DNA of 64,000 nucleotides from Pseudoxanthomonas wuyuanensis (GCF_900215535.1 NZ_OCND01000010.1:85069-149068); one strand, 5' to 3'. Counted from the stretch's first letter, positions 1 through 10,946 are shown. Notes: generated by a model not told the origin, from the sequence alone. Made by a program: numbers and translations.

Positions 1-444
1 CTGCAGCGCTATCTCAACAACAGCTTCCCGCGCGAGTTCGACAAGCTCGGCGGCCTGGTTTCGGCCACCCTGACCAATCCGAAGCTGACGATTCCGCCGG
101 GCGACAACCGCCTGCGGCTGGATTTCGATGTCGGCGTGCGCGCCGTGGGCGCCGGCGAAGTGAGCCGCGGCCGTTTTGCCCTGGCCAGCAGCCTGCGCTA
201 CGACCCGGCCACGCGCGGACTGCATCTGCAGAACCCGGAGATCGTCAGCATGGAAGTGCCCGGCTCGGGCTCGTTGATCAAGGGCGGCACCCGCGAGCTG
301 CTCAACGCCGTACTGGCCGAATACGCCCGCGAAGAACCGGTCTACCGCATCGACAGCGATCTGCTTGCGCGGCTGCCGTCGGGCAAGCGCATCGGCAGCA
401 CCGATATCGAAAACGGCCTGGTGGTCGTGCATCTGGACAGGTAA
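1..444 (+). CDS. DUF1439 family protein, 5' end outside window
   Basis: The reading frame is open from base 1, so the start lies upstream of the window. About 147 residues are visible, ending in a stop at 442-444. The visible part resembles the YceB-type DUF1439 envelope proteins: an amphipathic YLNNSFPREF stretch, a beta-rich middle and a C-terminal IENGLVVVHL strand. The next gene starts 3 bases later and has the same ending pattern (IENGRVVVRF), so the two are tandem paralogues probably co-transcribed. The family is periplasmic or lipid-anchored; its biochemical role is not established. The family call rests on pattern recognition only. Confidence 0.7.
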   Translation: MQRYLNNSFPREFDKLGGLVSATLTNPKLTIPPGDNRLRLDFDVGVRAVGAGEVSRGRFALASSLRYDPATRGLHLQNPEIVSMEVPGSGSLIKGGTRELLNAVLAEYAREEPVYRIDSDLLARLPSGKRIGSTDIENGLVVVHLDR

Positions 445-447
445 TCC

Positions 448-1056
448 ATGAAAAAGACTTCCCCCCTCTCCCGCTCCACCGCACTGTTGGGCCTGGCGCT
501 GTCGTGGCTGCTGGCGTTGCCGGCCATGGCGCAGTCGCTGCCGGAGATTTCCGGCAACCAGGCCAGCGTCGGTGCCGCTCAGATCCAGCAGTTCCTGGCC
601 GGCGAGTTCCCGCAGCAGCACGAAACGCTGGGCGGGCTGCTGACGCTGACGGTCAGCGACCCGGTCATCTCGATTCCGGCCGACGGCCAGCGCCTGCATC
701 TGGAATTCTCGGCCGCGGCCGGCAGCGGCGGCAGCGCGCCGACGCCGGTCGGCCGCCTGTCGATGAGCAGCGGCCTGCGCTACGACCCGCAGCGGATGGC
801 GCTGCTGCTGGATCAGCCCACCCTGGACGGCATACAGCCCGCATCGCCGGGGCAGCGCGTCGATTCGCGCACGCAGATGCTGATCAACCTGTGGCTGGCC
901 GACTACGCGCGCGACGAACCGCTGTACCAGCTCGATGACGCCACCCGCGCCCTGCTCGGCGAGCTGCAGGTGCAGTCCACCAGCATCGAGAACGGTCGGG
1001 TGGTGGTGCGTTTCAACCAGGACATCGGCGCGGCGATGTCCGGCAGCAGCCAATAG
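448..1056 (+). CDS. DUF1439 family periplasmic protein
   Basis: This 202-residue protein has an N-terminal signal peptide: two lysines, a Leu/Ala-rich core, and a likely cleavage after ALPAMA. No lipobox Cys is present, so the mature protein is probably soluble in the periplasm. The body repeats the pattern of the upstream gene: a QQFLAGEFPQ helix, the GGLLTLTVSDPVISIP strand, the SSGLRYDPQRMALLL segment and the closing IENGRVVVRF strand. The gene starts 3 bases after the upstream stop, which suggests one operon and a recent tandem duplication. The function of the family is unknown. Confidence 0.75.
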   Translation: MKKTSPLSRSTALLGLALSWLLALPAMAQSLPEISGNQASVGAAQIQQFLAGEFPQQHETLGGLLTLTVSDPVISIPADGQRLHLEFSAAAGSGGSAPTPVGRLSMSSGLRYDPQRMALLLDQPTLDGIQPASPGQRVDSRTQMLINLWLADYARDEPLYQLDDATRALLGELQVQSTSIENGRVVVRFNQDIGAAMSGSSQ

Positions 1057-1069
1057 CCCGGCGCGCAGG

Positions 1070-3298
1070 CTAGATTTCGAACCGGTATGCCAGCTTGACC
1101 AGCAACTGTTCGTTGTCGCGCAATTCGAAACTGTCGCGCAGCAGGCCGCTGATGTCGTCGCGCTGCCGCTCCAGTGCCGAACCGCCGCGCGCGTAGACCA
1201 CGTACAGATACGACAGCGGCGCCAGTTCGTAGCGGTAGCGGATCTGGAAACCCAGCCGGGTCAGGTTGAAATCGTCGATGGCTTCGTCGCTGCGGACGGC
1301 GGCGCCGTCGGCCATCACCCGGTAGGCCTGGCGTTGCCGCGCGTCCACCGCCAGCGCCTGCAGCTTCACCCGCAGTTCCTGGCGGCTGCCGATGTTCCAG
1401 TTCATGCCGGCATTGATATGCCATTCGCGGCCGTCGAAGCTGCCGATCAGGTTGTCGTACTGCCACACCAGCCAGTCCGGCGTGCGATCGCCGTAGACGC
1501 CGCCGTAGACGCTGAAGGCATCGCTGATGAAGTACGTGGCCTGGTAGTCGAACGAATAGCCGACCTTGTCGCTGCCGGACAGCCCGCCGGTGATCAGTTC
1601 GGCTTCCAGCTCATGCGCCCAGTTGCCCTTGCGCGGGCGCTGGAACTCGTAATAGGCGTTCCAGCGCCATGGCACCTTCAACGAGCCATGGCCGCGGGTA
1701 AGCAGGTCGTCCACGCCGGCGCTGTTGATGTTGATCTGCGCGTACTCGTAGCTGCCGTTGCGCAGCCTGCCTTCGCGGCTCATGCGGAACTGATCGCTCA
1801 GGTGCTCGCCACGATTGTTGTGGTTGCTGCTGGCCCGCCAGCGCCATTCCTTGGAAGAGTAGCGCGAGGTTTGCGGCTGCTCGGCGAAGCGTTTGCGCAC
1901 TTCCCAGTGCAGATAGTTGGTGCTGTTGCGCGACAGGTAGCCGGCATCGTTGATCTGCAGGTCGTTGCCGAAATGCATGGCGATCCACTGCTGGCGCCAG
2001 CCGCGGTCCATTTCGTAATCGGCCCACAGCGTCGCTCCCAGATCGCTGTGGCGGTCCCCGGCCTCGTCGATGCGGCTGCCGAACACGCGGGTGCGCACGT
2101 TCCAGCGCGGCGTCGGCCGCCAGTTGTGGTCCACGCCCAGCACGGTCGCTTCGCGATCGAAGTACGGGCGATCGACCTGGGTCAGCATCAGCCCCAGGTT
2201 CTGCTGGCTGAGGTCGCGCACCAGCCGCAGCGCGCGGAACGAGCGGCCGACTTCATCGGCCTCGTCGGCCATGAACAGGCCGTACTTGGTCTGGCCCAGG
2301 CTGCCGTTGATCTTGACCGCCGCGGTGATGTCGCCCGAGCCTTGGCCGTCGTCGGCCGGCCCGCCGATGCGGCGCGTGTACAGCAACTGGCTGTAGTCCG
2401 AGGGCGTGGTGTATTCGAACAGGCCCTGGTTCTCGGTGAAGAACGGGCGCTTGTCGCTGATGAAGGTTTCGGTGGCGCTGAAGTTGACCACCAGGTCGTC
2501 GCTTTCGACCTGGCCGAAATCGGGGTTGACCGTCGCGGTCATCTGGAACTGGCCGTTGGGCTTCCAGAACATGTCCACGCCGCCGTCGTAGTCGCTGCTG
2601 CCGCCGACGTTGTCGTACAGGCCGGAAACGTACGGGGTAACGGCCAGCAGCGCCTGGCTGTACTGCGGCACTTCGATCCGGTTGAACTCGGACAGGAAGC
2701 GCGGGCGCTCATAGCTGGCGGCCGGCCAGGCCGAGCGCTCGCCGGTCGAGCCGATCACCCGGTCCAGATAGGCTTTCATCGTGCGGGTACCGCCGTTCGC
2801 CTTGCGCATCGGCGCGATGTACCAGGGAATCAGCATCTCCACCGACCAGCTGTCGGCGTCCTCGCTGACCGCATGCCGCCAGTTGCCGTCCCAGTCGTCG
2901 TTGAACTCGTTCTGGTTGGTGATCACCGCATCGGAGATGCCGCCGGTCGAGGACACGGTGAAGTTGTAGCCGGTGCGGCCATCGCCGTCGAAGTCGATCA
3001 TCAGATTGACCCTATCGACCTGTTCGTCGAAATCGCGCTGCACCCGCTGGCGGGTGCGCGGCACCGATGCTGGCTGCACATTCCTGAATGCGATGGCCAG
3101 ACCATCCGGTGTCGCCAGAATCCAGGCCTCGGTCGGCTGCGAGGCGGGCGCTCCGGTCAGCGGCTGCACCTGGCGGAAATCGGTGATGTGCTGCGCGCCC
3201 TGCCATTCGGCCGGGTCGATGCGGCCATCGACTTCGATCGCCAGAGCTGGCGCGGACAACGCCATCAGCATGGACAGACTCAAACGGGTGAAACGCAT
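1070..3298 (-). CDS. DUF5916 domain protein with N-terminal CBM9-like domain
   Basis: The protein has 742 residues if it starts at the ATG at 3298. That start gives a clean signal peptide (MRFTRLSLSMLMALSAPALA), whereas the longer frame from 3355 adds 19 unlikely residues; a GGAAGGG ribosome-binding site lies upstream of 3298. Residues about 22-200 resemble a carbohydrate-binding family 9-like beta-sandwich (VDGRIDPAEW near the start). The rest matches the DUF5916 family, which is predicted to form an outer-membrane beta-barrel: alternating aromatic strands, the FISDKRPFFTENQ segment and a C-terminal LAYRFEI ending typical of barrel proteins. It probably sits in the outer membrane; the substrate is unknown. 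It is convergent with the DUF1439 pair. Confidence 0.8.
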   Translation of the reverse strand: MRFTRLSLSMLMALSAPALAIEVDGRIDPAEWQGAQHITDFRQVQPLTGAPASQPTEAWILATPDGLAIAFRNVQPASVPRTRQRVQRDFDEQVDRVNLMIDFDGDGRTGYNFTVSSTGGISDAVITNQNEFNDDWDGNWRHAVSEDADSWSVEMLIPWYIAPMRKANGGTRTMKAYLDRVIGSTGERSAWPAASYERPRFLSEFNRIEVPQYSQALLAVTPYVSGLYDNVGGSSDYDGGVDMFWKPNGQFQMTATVNPDFGQVESDDLVVNFSATETFISDKRPFFTENQGLFEYTTPSDYSQLLYTRRIGGPADDGQGSGDITAAVKINGSLGQTKYGLFMADEADEVGRSFRALRLVRDLSQQNLGLMLTQVDRPYFDREATVLGVDHNWRPTPRWNVRTRVFGSRIDEAGDRHSDLGATLWADYEMDRGWRQQWIAMHFGNDLQINDAGYLSRNSTNYLHWEVRKRFAEQPQTSRYSSKEWRWRASSNHNNRGEHLSDQFRMSREGRLRNGSYEYAQININSAGVDDLLTRGHGSLKVPWRWNAYYEFQRPRKGNWAHELEAELITGGLSGSDKVGYSFDYQATYFISDAFSVYGGVYGDRTPDWLVWQYDNLIGSFDGREWHINAGMNWNIGSRQELRVKLQALAVDARQRQAYRVMADGAAVRSDEAIDDFNLTRLGFQIRYRYELAPLSYLYVVYARGGSALERQRDDISGLLRDSFELRDNEQLLVKLAYRFEI

Positions 3299-3455
3299 CG
3301 GTGGATTTTTCCCTTCCGGGCTCGTGCCCCTGGCTGCGCACACTACCGCCCGCACCGGGATTCACCGACTGGCGTTAGTCATGGCAACCTTTTGCTCCCT
3401 GGCCGCATCCGACCCGGCGTACCGCCGCGCGGTCGGGGTTGGTTCTCTAGTTACT

Positions 3456-3731
3456 CCGGGGATATCGGCTTCGGTAAGAGTCGCCGTCCGGCAAGGTGGG
3501 GTCGCTCCGCCCTCCTGACGACGTCGTGTCTTTACGTCGGGCCGCAGGCTCGTTCCGCTTCGCGGCCCGAACCGGCCCGGCGCAGCGCGCCGGGCGTTCG
3601 CCAAGGCGCGCGGCAGTGCCGCGCCAACCGCCTTGGCTCACCCATGGCCTGCCCTCCGCACCCCACCCTGCCGGTCGTCGCCTTGCGCGATGTGGCAGGC
3701 CGCGGCTTCGGAAGGCCTTTCTTCGAGCGTG
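3456..3731 (+). repeat. Interspersed repeat, copy 1 (body only)
   Basis: This stretch shares blocks with 29463-29662 and, inverted, with 44680-44857. The shared blocks include CTCCTGACGACGTCGTGTC, TTTACGTCGGGCCGCAG, ATGGCAGGCCGCG-type sequence, and a terminal CTTCGGAAGGCC followed by TTCTT.GAGC. It fills most of the 443-base gap between the DUF5916 and SET genes. This copy lacks the terminal inverted repeat seen in the other two and ends 11 bases before the SET gene stop. The rest of the gap (3299-3455) shows no feature apart from possible promoter sequence. No convincing protein is encoded. Confidence 0.75.
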
Positions 3732-3741
3732 GGAGAAGCGC

Positions 3742-4209
3742 CTATTTCTTCGGCTGCAGCATGGTCCCTGTGCACTTCTTGCTGCCGCAGCGGCATTCCC
3801 AGACCTTTTTCAGCCGCGCGGTGTGCGGTTCGCTCAGGGTGATGCCGTAGTTGTAGGTCAGTTCCTCGCCCGGCTTGATGTTGCGGATCGCCTCGATGAA
3901 GACCTTGTCCTTCTTGCGGTTCTTGCCGTCGTGTTCCTCGATGACCGCTTCGCAGTTGGGATCGCAGCTGTGGTTGATCCAGCGCGCCTTGTTGCCCTTG
4001 TGGTTGGCGTCGATGACATAGTCGTCATTGAGCGTGAACAGGAAGGTGTGCCCGGATTCGACATCGCCGGTGTCGTCCCGATCCACTTCCTCATGGGTAC
4101 GGCGCTTGCCCTTGTATTCGACGACGCGCTCGCCCTTCTTGATCGGTGCGATGGCGAAAACGCCATTGCCATGGATGTCGGACTTGCGGGCTTCGATCTT
4201 GCGGGGCAT
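3742..4209 (-). CDS. SET-domain protein lysine methyltransferase
   Basis: This 155-residue protein is a minimal SET domain plus post-SET motif. The SET hallmarks are in order: HGNGVFA (residues 13-19, the cofactor-binding GxG-type loop), the NHSCDPNC core at 79-86 and ELTYNYG at 116-122 carrying the catalytic Tyr. The post-SET cysteines are C139, C141 and C146 (CRCGSKKC), which with Cys84 would bind zinc. SET enzymes transfer methyl groups from S-adenosylmethionine to protein lysines; bacterial targets are rarely known. I chose the ATG at 4209 because it starts just before the domain; the frame extends further upstream without homology. The gene stands alone between a repeat and a divergent cytochrome gene. 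Confidence 0.88.
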   Translation of the reverse strand: MPRKIEARKSDIHGNGVFAIAPIKKGERVVEYKGKRRTHEEVDRDDTGDVESGHTFLFTLNDDYVIDANHKGNKARWINHSCDPNCEAVIEEHDGKNRKKDKVFIEAIRNIKPGEELTYNYGITLSEPHTARLKKVWECRCGSKKCTGTMLQPKK

Positions 4210-4403
4210 AGGTGGGCCGTGAGGGTGAACGAGCGACGATTCTCGCTCATGCGGGCCGATCCCCCAAGCCCTGCGGCAACGATTGCGCCGGGGCCAAGGC
4301 ATGACCGCAGCCATGATGACCAACGGCAGGGGCGACCGGAAAGCTGTCCTGTGCGGCCGCGGCGGCGCGTTTGCTACTCCGTTTCCCATCGAGCGAACGC
4401 GCC

Positions 4404-4940
4404 ATGCCCTACCGGTTTCCCGTTTCCGCGGCCCTCCTGGCCGCAGCGCTGACTGCCTGCCAGCCGGCCACCCAGCACACGCCCGTCGCCGACGCAGGCG
4501 CGAATCCGATCGCGCGCGGCGAGTATCTGGTCCGCACCGCCGGTTGCAACGACTGCCATACCGCCGGCTACATCGAGAGCCAGGGCGAGATGGACACCGC
4601 GCAATGGCTGACCGGCTCGCCAATGGGTTACCACGGGCCGTGGGGAACGACCTACGCGTCCAACCTGCGCCTGCGGCTGCAAGAGATGGACGAGGCGCAG
4701 TGGCTGGAATACAGCGCGCACCTGCGCACCCGGCCGATCATGCCGGACTTCTCGCTGCGCGCGATGACTGCCGAAGACCGCCGGGCGATCTACCGCTTCG
4801 TGCGCTCGCTTGGCCCGGCTGGAGTCGCCGCGCCGGCCGCCCTGCCGCCCGGACAGACTCCTCCGGCGCCGTATTTCGGGCTGGTGCTGCCGCCCGAAGC
4901 GCCCACAGGCCCTGCTGCAGCGGCCGTCCCGGCAAACTGA
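4404..4940 (+). CDS. c-type cytochrome lipoprotein
   Basis: The protein has 178 residues from the ATG at 4404, chosen because it begins a lipoprotein signal peptide ending in LTAC with the lipidated Cys at 19. A single haem-binding CNDCH motif lies at residues 48-52. The later segment (RPIMPDFSLRAMTAEDRRAIYRFV) contains Met residues that could supply the sixth haem ligand, as in class I cytochromes. It is probably a periplasmic electron carrier anchored to a membrane. The C-terminus is Pro/Ala-rich and low in complexity. There is no obvious partner oxidase next to it. Confidence 0.82.
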   Translation: MPYRFPVSAALLAAALTACQPATQHTPVADAGANPIARGEYLVRTAGCNDCHTAGYIESQGEMDTAQWLTGSPMGYHGPWGTTYASNLRLRLQEMDEAQWLEYSAHLRTRPIMPDFSLRAMTAEDRRAIYRFVRSLGPAGVAAPAALPPGQTPPAPYFGLVLPPEAPTGPAAAAVPAN

Positions 4941-4951
4941 ACCAGCCCGGC

Positions 4952-4989
4952 TTGGCCGCGGCGGAGCAAAAGCGTACAATTTCGGTACG
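4952..4989 (+). promoter_or_regulatory. suf promoter with Rrf2-type operator
   Basis: A -35-like TTGGCC (4952-4957) and a -10-like TACAAT (4975-4980) are 17 bases apart. The inverted repeat CGTAC (4973-4977) N7 GTACG (4985-4989) overlaps the -10. This placement fits autorepression by the Rrf2 regulator encoded directly downstream. The operator assignment is inferred from geometry, not from a known consensus for this family. Confidence 0.6.
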
Positions 4990-5010
4990 TTTTAGGAGCC
5001 CGCCCCGGCC

Positions 5011-5469
5011 ATGCTTCGCGTCACCAAGCTCACCGACTACGCCACCGTTGTCCTGACCGTGCTCGCCGCACGGCCCGGCGAGGTGCTGAGCGCGGCCGAT
5101 CTGGCCGAACAATCCGGCCTGGAGCCGCCCACCGTCAGCAAACTGCTCAAGCCGCTGGCCCAGGCCGGCCTGGTCGAAGGCCTGCGCGGCGTCCACGGCG
5201 GCTACCGGCTGGCCCGCCCCGCGGCCGGCATCAGCCTGATTGAAATCGTCGAGGCGATGGAAGGCCCGCTGGCGATGACCGAATGCAGCCAGCACGACGG
5301 CCATTGCGGCATCGCCCACCAGTGCGGCGTGCGCACCAACTGGCGGCTGATCAACGACGTGGTCGCCGACGCCCTGCGCGGCGTGACCCTGGCGCAGATG
5401 CTGCAGCCCCCACCCCACACCGACGACACGCGGCGGCGCCCCATCGCCGTGCGCGTCGCCACCCGCTGA
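5011..5469 (+). CDS. Rrf2 family SUF-system regulator
   Basis: This 152-residue protein is an Rrf2-family winged-helix regulator: the N-terminal LTDYATVVL helix, the recognition region LEPPTVSKLLKPLAQAGLV (about 37-55) and a HGGYRLA wing. Three cysteines at 92, 99 and 105 occupy the place where IscR binds its iron-sulfur cluster, so it probably senses cluster status. An AGGAG ribosome-binding site lies at 4994-4998. It is the first gene of the suf operon; sufB starts 16 bases after its stop. Known members of this subfamily (SUF assembly regulator) repress suf genes when clusters are plentiful. Confidence 0.9.
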   Translation: MLRVTKLTDYATVVLTVLAARPGEVLSAADLAEQSGLEPPTVSKLLKPLAQAGLVEGLRGVHGGYRLARPAAGISLIEIVEAMEGPLAMTECSQHDGHCGIAHQCGVRTNWRLINDVVADALRGVTLAQMLQPPPHTDDTRRRPIAVRVATR

Positions 5470-5485
5470 ACCGTAGGCAGCCCTG

Positions 5486-6948
<1,463 letters not shown>

Positions 6949-6952
<4 letters not shown>

Positions 6953-7359
6953 AGAAGAGAACGCTACTGACACTCTGCCTGTTGCTGGGCACCGCACTGC
7001 CCGCCTTTGCGCAGAGCCGCTGCAATCCCAGCGGCAACCAGGGGGAACTCAACGCCTGCGCGGCGCAGGAACTGGCACAGGCTGATGCCGCGTTGAACGC
7101 GGTATATCGGCAGGTGCTGGCCAAGCACGCCGGCGAAAGCGTCGCCCTGGAGAAAATAAAGGCTGCGCAGCGGCTGTGGATCCAACTGCGCGATGCGGAT
7201 CTGGACGCTCGCTATCCGGTAGGCGACGACGAAAATCCGCGCGTGCTGTATGGCTCGATGTACCCGATGCTGTATGCCCTTGAGAAGGCCGCGCTCACCG
7301 AAACCCGCACGGCCTATCTGCGCAAGCAATTCCTCGAACGCAGCGAATACGACCTCTGA
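6949..7359 (+). CDS. LprI/DUF1311-like secreted protein inside the suf operon
   Basis: The ATG at 6949 overlaps the sufB stop. The 136-residue product has a signal peptide cleaved after ALPAFA and the features of the DUF1311/LprI-N family: an early Cys, the [16 protein letters not shown] segment, and [17 protein letters not shown]. LprI of mycobacteria inhibits lysozyme, but most family members are uncharacterised. A periplasmic protein between sufB and sufC is unexpected, because SUF assembly is cytoplasmic. It may simply be an inserted passenger using the operon's transcription. The sufC start lies 45 bases downstream. Confidence 0.8.
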
Positions 7360-7403
7360 ACCTCGCTGCCTCCGTGCCCCTCTCTGACAAGACGATGATC
7401 GCA

Positions 7404-8168
<765 letters not shown>

Positions 8169-8197
8169 GCTCCACCATCGCCCGCGGCCCTTCCTGC

Positions 8198-8296
8198 CGT
8201 CATTCCGGCGCACGCCGGGAACCGGCGATATCGCCCGCCGGATTTCCGGTGCGGGAGCAGCAAAGGCACTGGGTCCCGGCGTGCGCCGGGATGACG
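8198..8296. repeat. Inverted repeat between sufC and sufD
   Basis: The left arm (8198-8220, CGTCATTCCGGCG then CACGCCGGGA) and the right arm (8274-8296, TCCCGGCGTGCGCC then GGGATGACG) are reverse complements with one mismatch over 23 bases. They flank a 53-base spacer. There is no T-run, so it is not a plain terminator. It resembles dispersed small palindromic repeats and could attenuate or stabilise the operon transcript. Confidence 0.8.
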
Positions 8297-8319
8297 AGCA
8301 TCTTGGCTTCCGATTACCG

Positions 8320-9582
8320 ATGAGCACTCTTCTCGACGCTTTCTCCAGCGCCTTCCACGGCGATGCCGCTCGACGCGCAGTGCTGGATGAAGTCCTGCGC
8401 GACGGTCTGCCCGGCCCGCGCACCGAAGCCTGGAAATACACCTCGCTGCGCGCGCTGGAGCGGCGGGCGTTCGCGCCGGTCGAAGCCGTGCCCGACGTCG
8501 ACCCGCAGCTGCTGGATGCGATTCCGGCGCCGCGGCTGGTATTCGTCAACGGCCGCTACTCGCAGGCGCTGTCGCGCAGCGACGCACTGCCAGCCGGGGT
8601 CAGTGTGCAGCTGCTGTCCGAAGCGCTGGCCGGCGGCGGCGAAAGCGCGCGCTTTCTGGCCCGCCGTTTCGAGCGCAGCGACGAGATCTTCGCCCGTCTC
8701 AATGCCGCGCTGGCCGATGAAGGCCTGCTGCTGCGCGCCGAAGCCGGCGCGGTCGCCGAAACGCCGGTGCACCTGGTCTTCATCGGCGCGGCGGATGGCG
8801 CCGACCGCGCCTGGCATCTGCGCCACCGCATCGAACTGCGCCAGGACGCGCAGCTGACCCTGGTCGAACATCACTTCGCCAGCGGCGACCATGCCCACTT
8901 CATCAACGCGCTGAGCCATGTGCACCTTGCCCGCGGCGCACAGCTGACCCACGCGCGCGTGCAGGACGAAGGCGAACGCGCGACCGCGTTGCTGCGCACC
9001 GATGCGGTACTGGCGCGCGATGCCGGCTATCGCCGGCTGGATCTGGAACTGGGCGCGGCGCTGTCGCGGCATGAACTGAATGTGCGGCTGGAAGGCGACA
9101 ATGCCCGCCTGGCTGCCAGCGGCGTGCTGCTGGCGGACGCACGGCGGCACATCGACACCCGCCTGGGCATCGACCATATCGCCCGCGACACCGCCTGCGA
9201 GCTGACCTGGCGCGGCCTGGGCAGCGGGCGCGGGCGGGTGGTCTTCCACGGCGGCATCCTGATCCGCGAAGGCGCCGACGGCAGCGATGCGATGCTGTCG
9301 AACAAGAATCTGCTGCTGTCGGACAACGCGGAAATCGACACCCAACCGGTGCTCGAGATCCACGCCGACGAGGTCAAGGCCGCACACGGCGCCACCGTCG
9401 GCCAGTTGGACGCCAACGCGCTGTTCTACCTGCGTTCGCGCGGCCTGTCCGAAAGCGATGCGCAGCGTTTGCTGACCGCCGCGTTCTGTCGCGAACCATT
9501 GTCGGTGATGACGCGGCCGGAGCTGGCGGCACTGTTGGCCGCGCAACTGGACAAGGCGCTGGCAAGGTCGGGGTTGGCATGA
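8320..9582 (+). CDS. sufD: Fe-S cluster assembly protein SufD
   Basis: The protein has 420 residues from the ATG at 8320 (MSTLLDAFSSAF). The earlier in-frame start at 8281 falls within the upstream inverted repeat. SufD is the paralogue of SufB in the SufBC2D scaffold and is thought to help iron entry. Recognisable parts are the N-terminal RTEAWKYTSLRAL, the beta-helix core and the C-terminal HGATVGQLDANALFYLRSRG and SDAQRLLTAAFCREPL. The stop overlaps the sufS start by four bases (ATGA). Confidence 0.93.
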   Translation: MSTLLDAFSSAFHGDAARRAVLDEVLRDGLPGPRTEAWKYTSLRALERRAFAPVEAVPDVDPQLLDAIPAPRLVFVNGRYSQALSRSDALPAGVSVQLLSEALAGGGESARFLARRFERSDEIFARLNAALADEGLLLRAEAGAVAETPVHLVFIGAADGADRAWHLRHRIELRQDAQLTLVEHHFASGDHAHFINALSHVHLARGAQLTHARVQDEGERATALLRTDAVLARDAGYRRLDLELGAALSRHELNVRLEGDNARLAASGVLLADARRHIDTRLGIDHIARDTACELTWRGLGSGRGRVVFHGGILIREGADGSDAMLSNKNLLLSDNAEIDTQPVLEIHADEVKAAHGATVGQLDANALFYLRSRGLSESDAQRLLTAAFCREPLSVMTRPELAALLAAQLDKALARSGLA

Positions 9583-10835
9583 CCGAGACCGCCGCAAGCC
9601 ATCGAAAACCATCGCCAACGCCGGTCGACTGGGCCGCTGTCCGCGCCGATTTCCCGCTGTTGACCCGGCAGGTGCAGGGCAAGCCGCTGATCTACCTGGA
9701 CAGCGCCAACACCGGCCAGAAACCGGCCGCGGTGATCGAGGCGGTCGACGATTTCTATCGCGCCCACAACGCCAACGTCAGCCGCGCCGTGCATACCCTC
9801 GGCACCGAGGCGACCGAGGCCTATGAAGGCGCGCGCCGAAAGCTGGCACGGTTCCTCAATGTGCGCGGCGACGATCTGGTGCTGTGCAGCGGCACCACCT
9901 TCGCTATCAACCTGGTGGCGTATTCGTGGGCGCTGCCGCGGCTCAAGCCTGGCGATACGATCCTGGTTTCGCGGATGGAACACCACGCCAATATCGTGCC
10001 GTGGCAGTTGGTCGCCCAGCGCACCGGCGCGGTCGTACGCGTGGCCGAAATCGCGCCGGACGGCTCGCTGGATCCGGACGCGCTGCGCGCGGCGATGACG
10101 CCGGATGTGAAACTGCTGGCCGTTACCCACGTTTCCAACGTATTGGGTACGGTCAACCCGGTCCGCGAAATCTGCCGCGAAGCGCGCAAGCGCGGCATCG
10201 TCACCGTCGTCGACGGCTCGCAGGCGGTGCCGCACCGCAAGGTCGATATCGCCGCCATCGGCTGCGACTTCTATGCGCTGACCGGACACAAGATGTGCGG
10301 CCCGACCGGCACCGGCGCGCTGTGGGCGCGGCGCGAGCACCTGCAGGCGATGCCGCCGTTCATCGGCGGCGGCGAGATGATCAAGGAAGTCAGTTTCGAC
10401 GGCACCGTCTTCAACGATGCCCCGCACAAGTTCGAAGCGGGCACGCCCAACATCGCCGGCTTCATCGGCCTGGGCGCCGCGGTGGATTACCTTGATGCCA
10501 TCGGCATGGCGCATATCGAGGCGCGCGAAGCCGAACTGCTGGCGCATGCCACCGAAGAGCTGGACAGGATCGAAGGCCTGCGCATCTTCGGCCGCGCGCC
10601 GGAAAAGGCGGCAGTGATCTCGTTCCTGGTCGAAGGCGCGCATGCGCACGACCTGGCCACGCTGCTGGATCTGGAAGGCGTGGCGATCCGCTCCGGCCAG
10701 CACTGCGCGCATCCGTTGCTGCAGTTCTTCGGCGTGGCCGCCACCTGCCGCATGTCGCTGGCGTTCTACAACACCCACGAGGAAATAGAGAAGTTCGTGG
10801 CGGCGCTGAAGAAAGCCCGCAGCCTGCTGGCCTGA
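9579..10835 (+). CDS. sufS: Cysteine desulfurase SufS
   Basis: This 418-residue PLP enzyme removes sulfur from L-cysteine for cluster assembly. The PLP-binding Lys is K238 in LTGHKMCGPTGTGAL. The catalytic Cys is C376 in RSGQHCAHPL, which is the SufS (group II) arrangement. Other conserved parts are YLDSANTGQKP near the start and GTTFAINLVA. Group II desulfurases usually need SufE or SufU as sulfur acceptor; no such gene is seen in this window. It is followed by a small palindromic repeat, then by a GNAT gene. Confidence 0.95.
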   Translation: MTETAASHRKPSPTPVDWAAVRADFPLLTRQVQGKPLIYLDSANTGQKPAAVIEAVDDFYRAHNANVSRAVHTLGTEATEAYEGARRKLARFLNVRGDDLVLCSGTTFAINLVAYSWALPRLKPGDTILVSRMEHHANIVPWQLVAQRTGAVVRVAEIAPDGSLDPDALRAAMTPDVKLLAVTHVSNVLGTVNPVREICREARKRGIVTVVDGSQAVPHRKVDIAAIGCDFYALTGHKMCGPTGTGALWARREHLQAMPPFIGGGEMIKEVSFDGTVFNDAPHKFEAGTPNIAGFIGLGAAVDYLDAIGMAHIEAREAELLAHATEELDRIEGLRIFGRAPEKAAVISFLVEGAHAHDLATLLDLEGVAIRSGQHCAHPLLQFFGVAATCRMSLAFYNTHEEIEKFVAALKKARSLLA

Positions 10836-10849
10836 GCCCCCTGTACTTG

Positions 10850-10912
10850 TAGGAGCGGCGCGAGTCGCGATGAAGCTCTACTGGTAAAGCCCTCGCGACT
10901 TACGTCGCTCCT
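10850..10912. repeat. REP-like palindromic repeat (GGAGCG family), copy 1
   Basis: The left arm TAGGAGCGGCGCGAGTCGCG and the right arm CGCGACTTACGTCGCTCCTG form an imperfect inverted repeat around GATGAAGCTCTACTGGTAAA. The same unit recurs at 22.5, 36.9, 49.6, 54.5 and 60.7 kb, always between genes. Here it lies between sufS and the GNAT gene. Confidence 0.85.
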
Positions 10913-10946
10913 GCCGGAAGACGGTTCTTTCCGTAAAATCCCCGCC

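Noticed and set aside
935..3850. A 971-codon plus-strand frame opposite the DUF5916 gene
   Set aside because: It is the antisense shadow of a gene with a clear signal peptide and family motifs; its residues are low-complexity Ala/Val/Arg.
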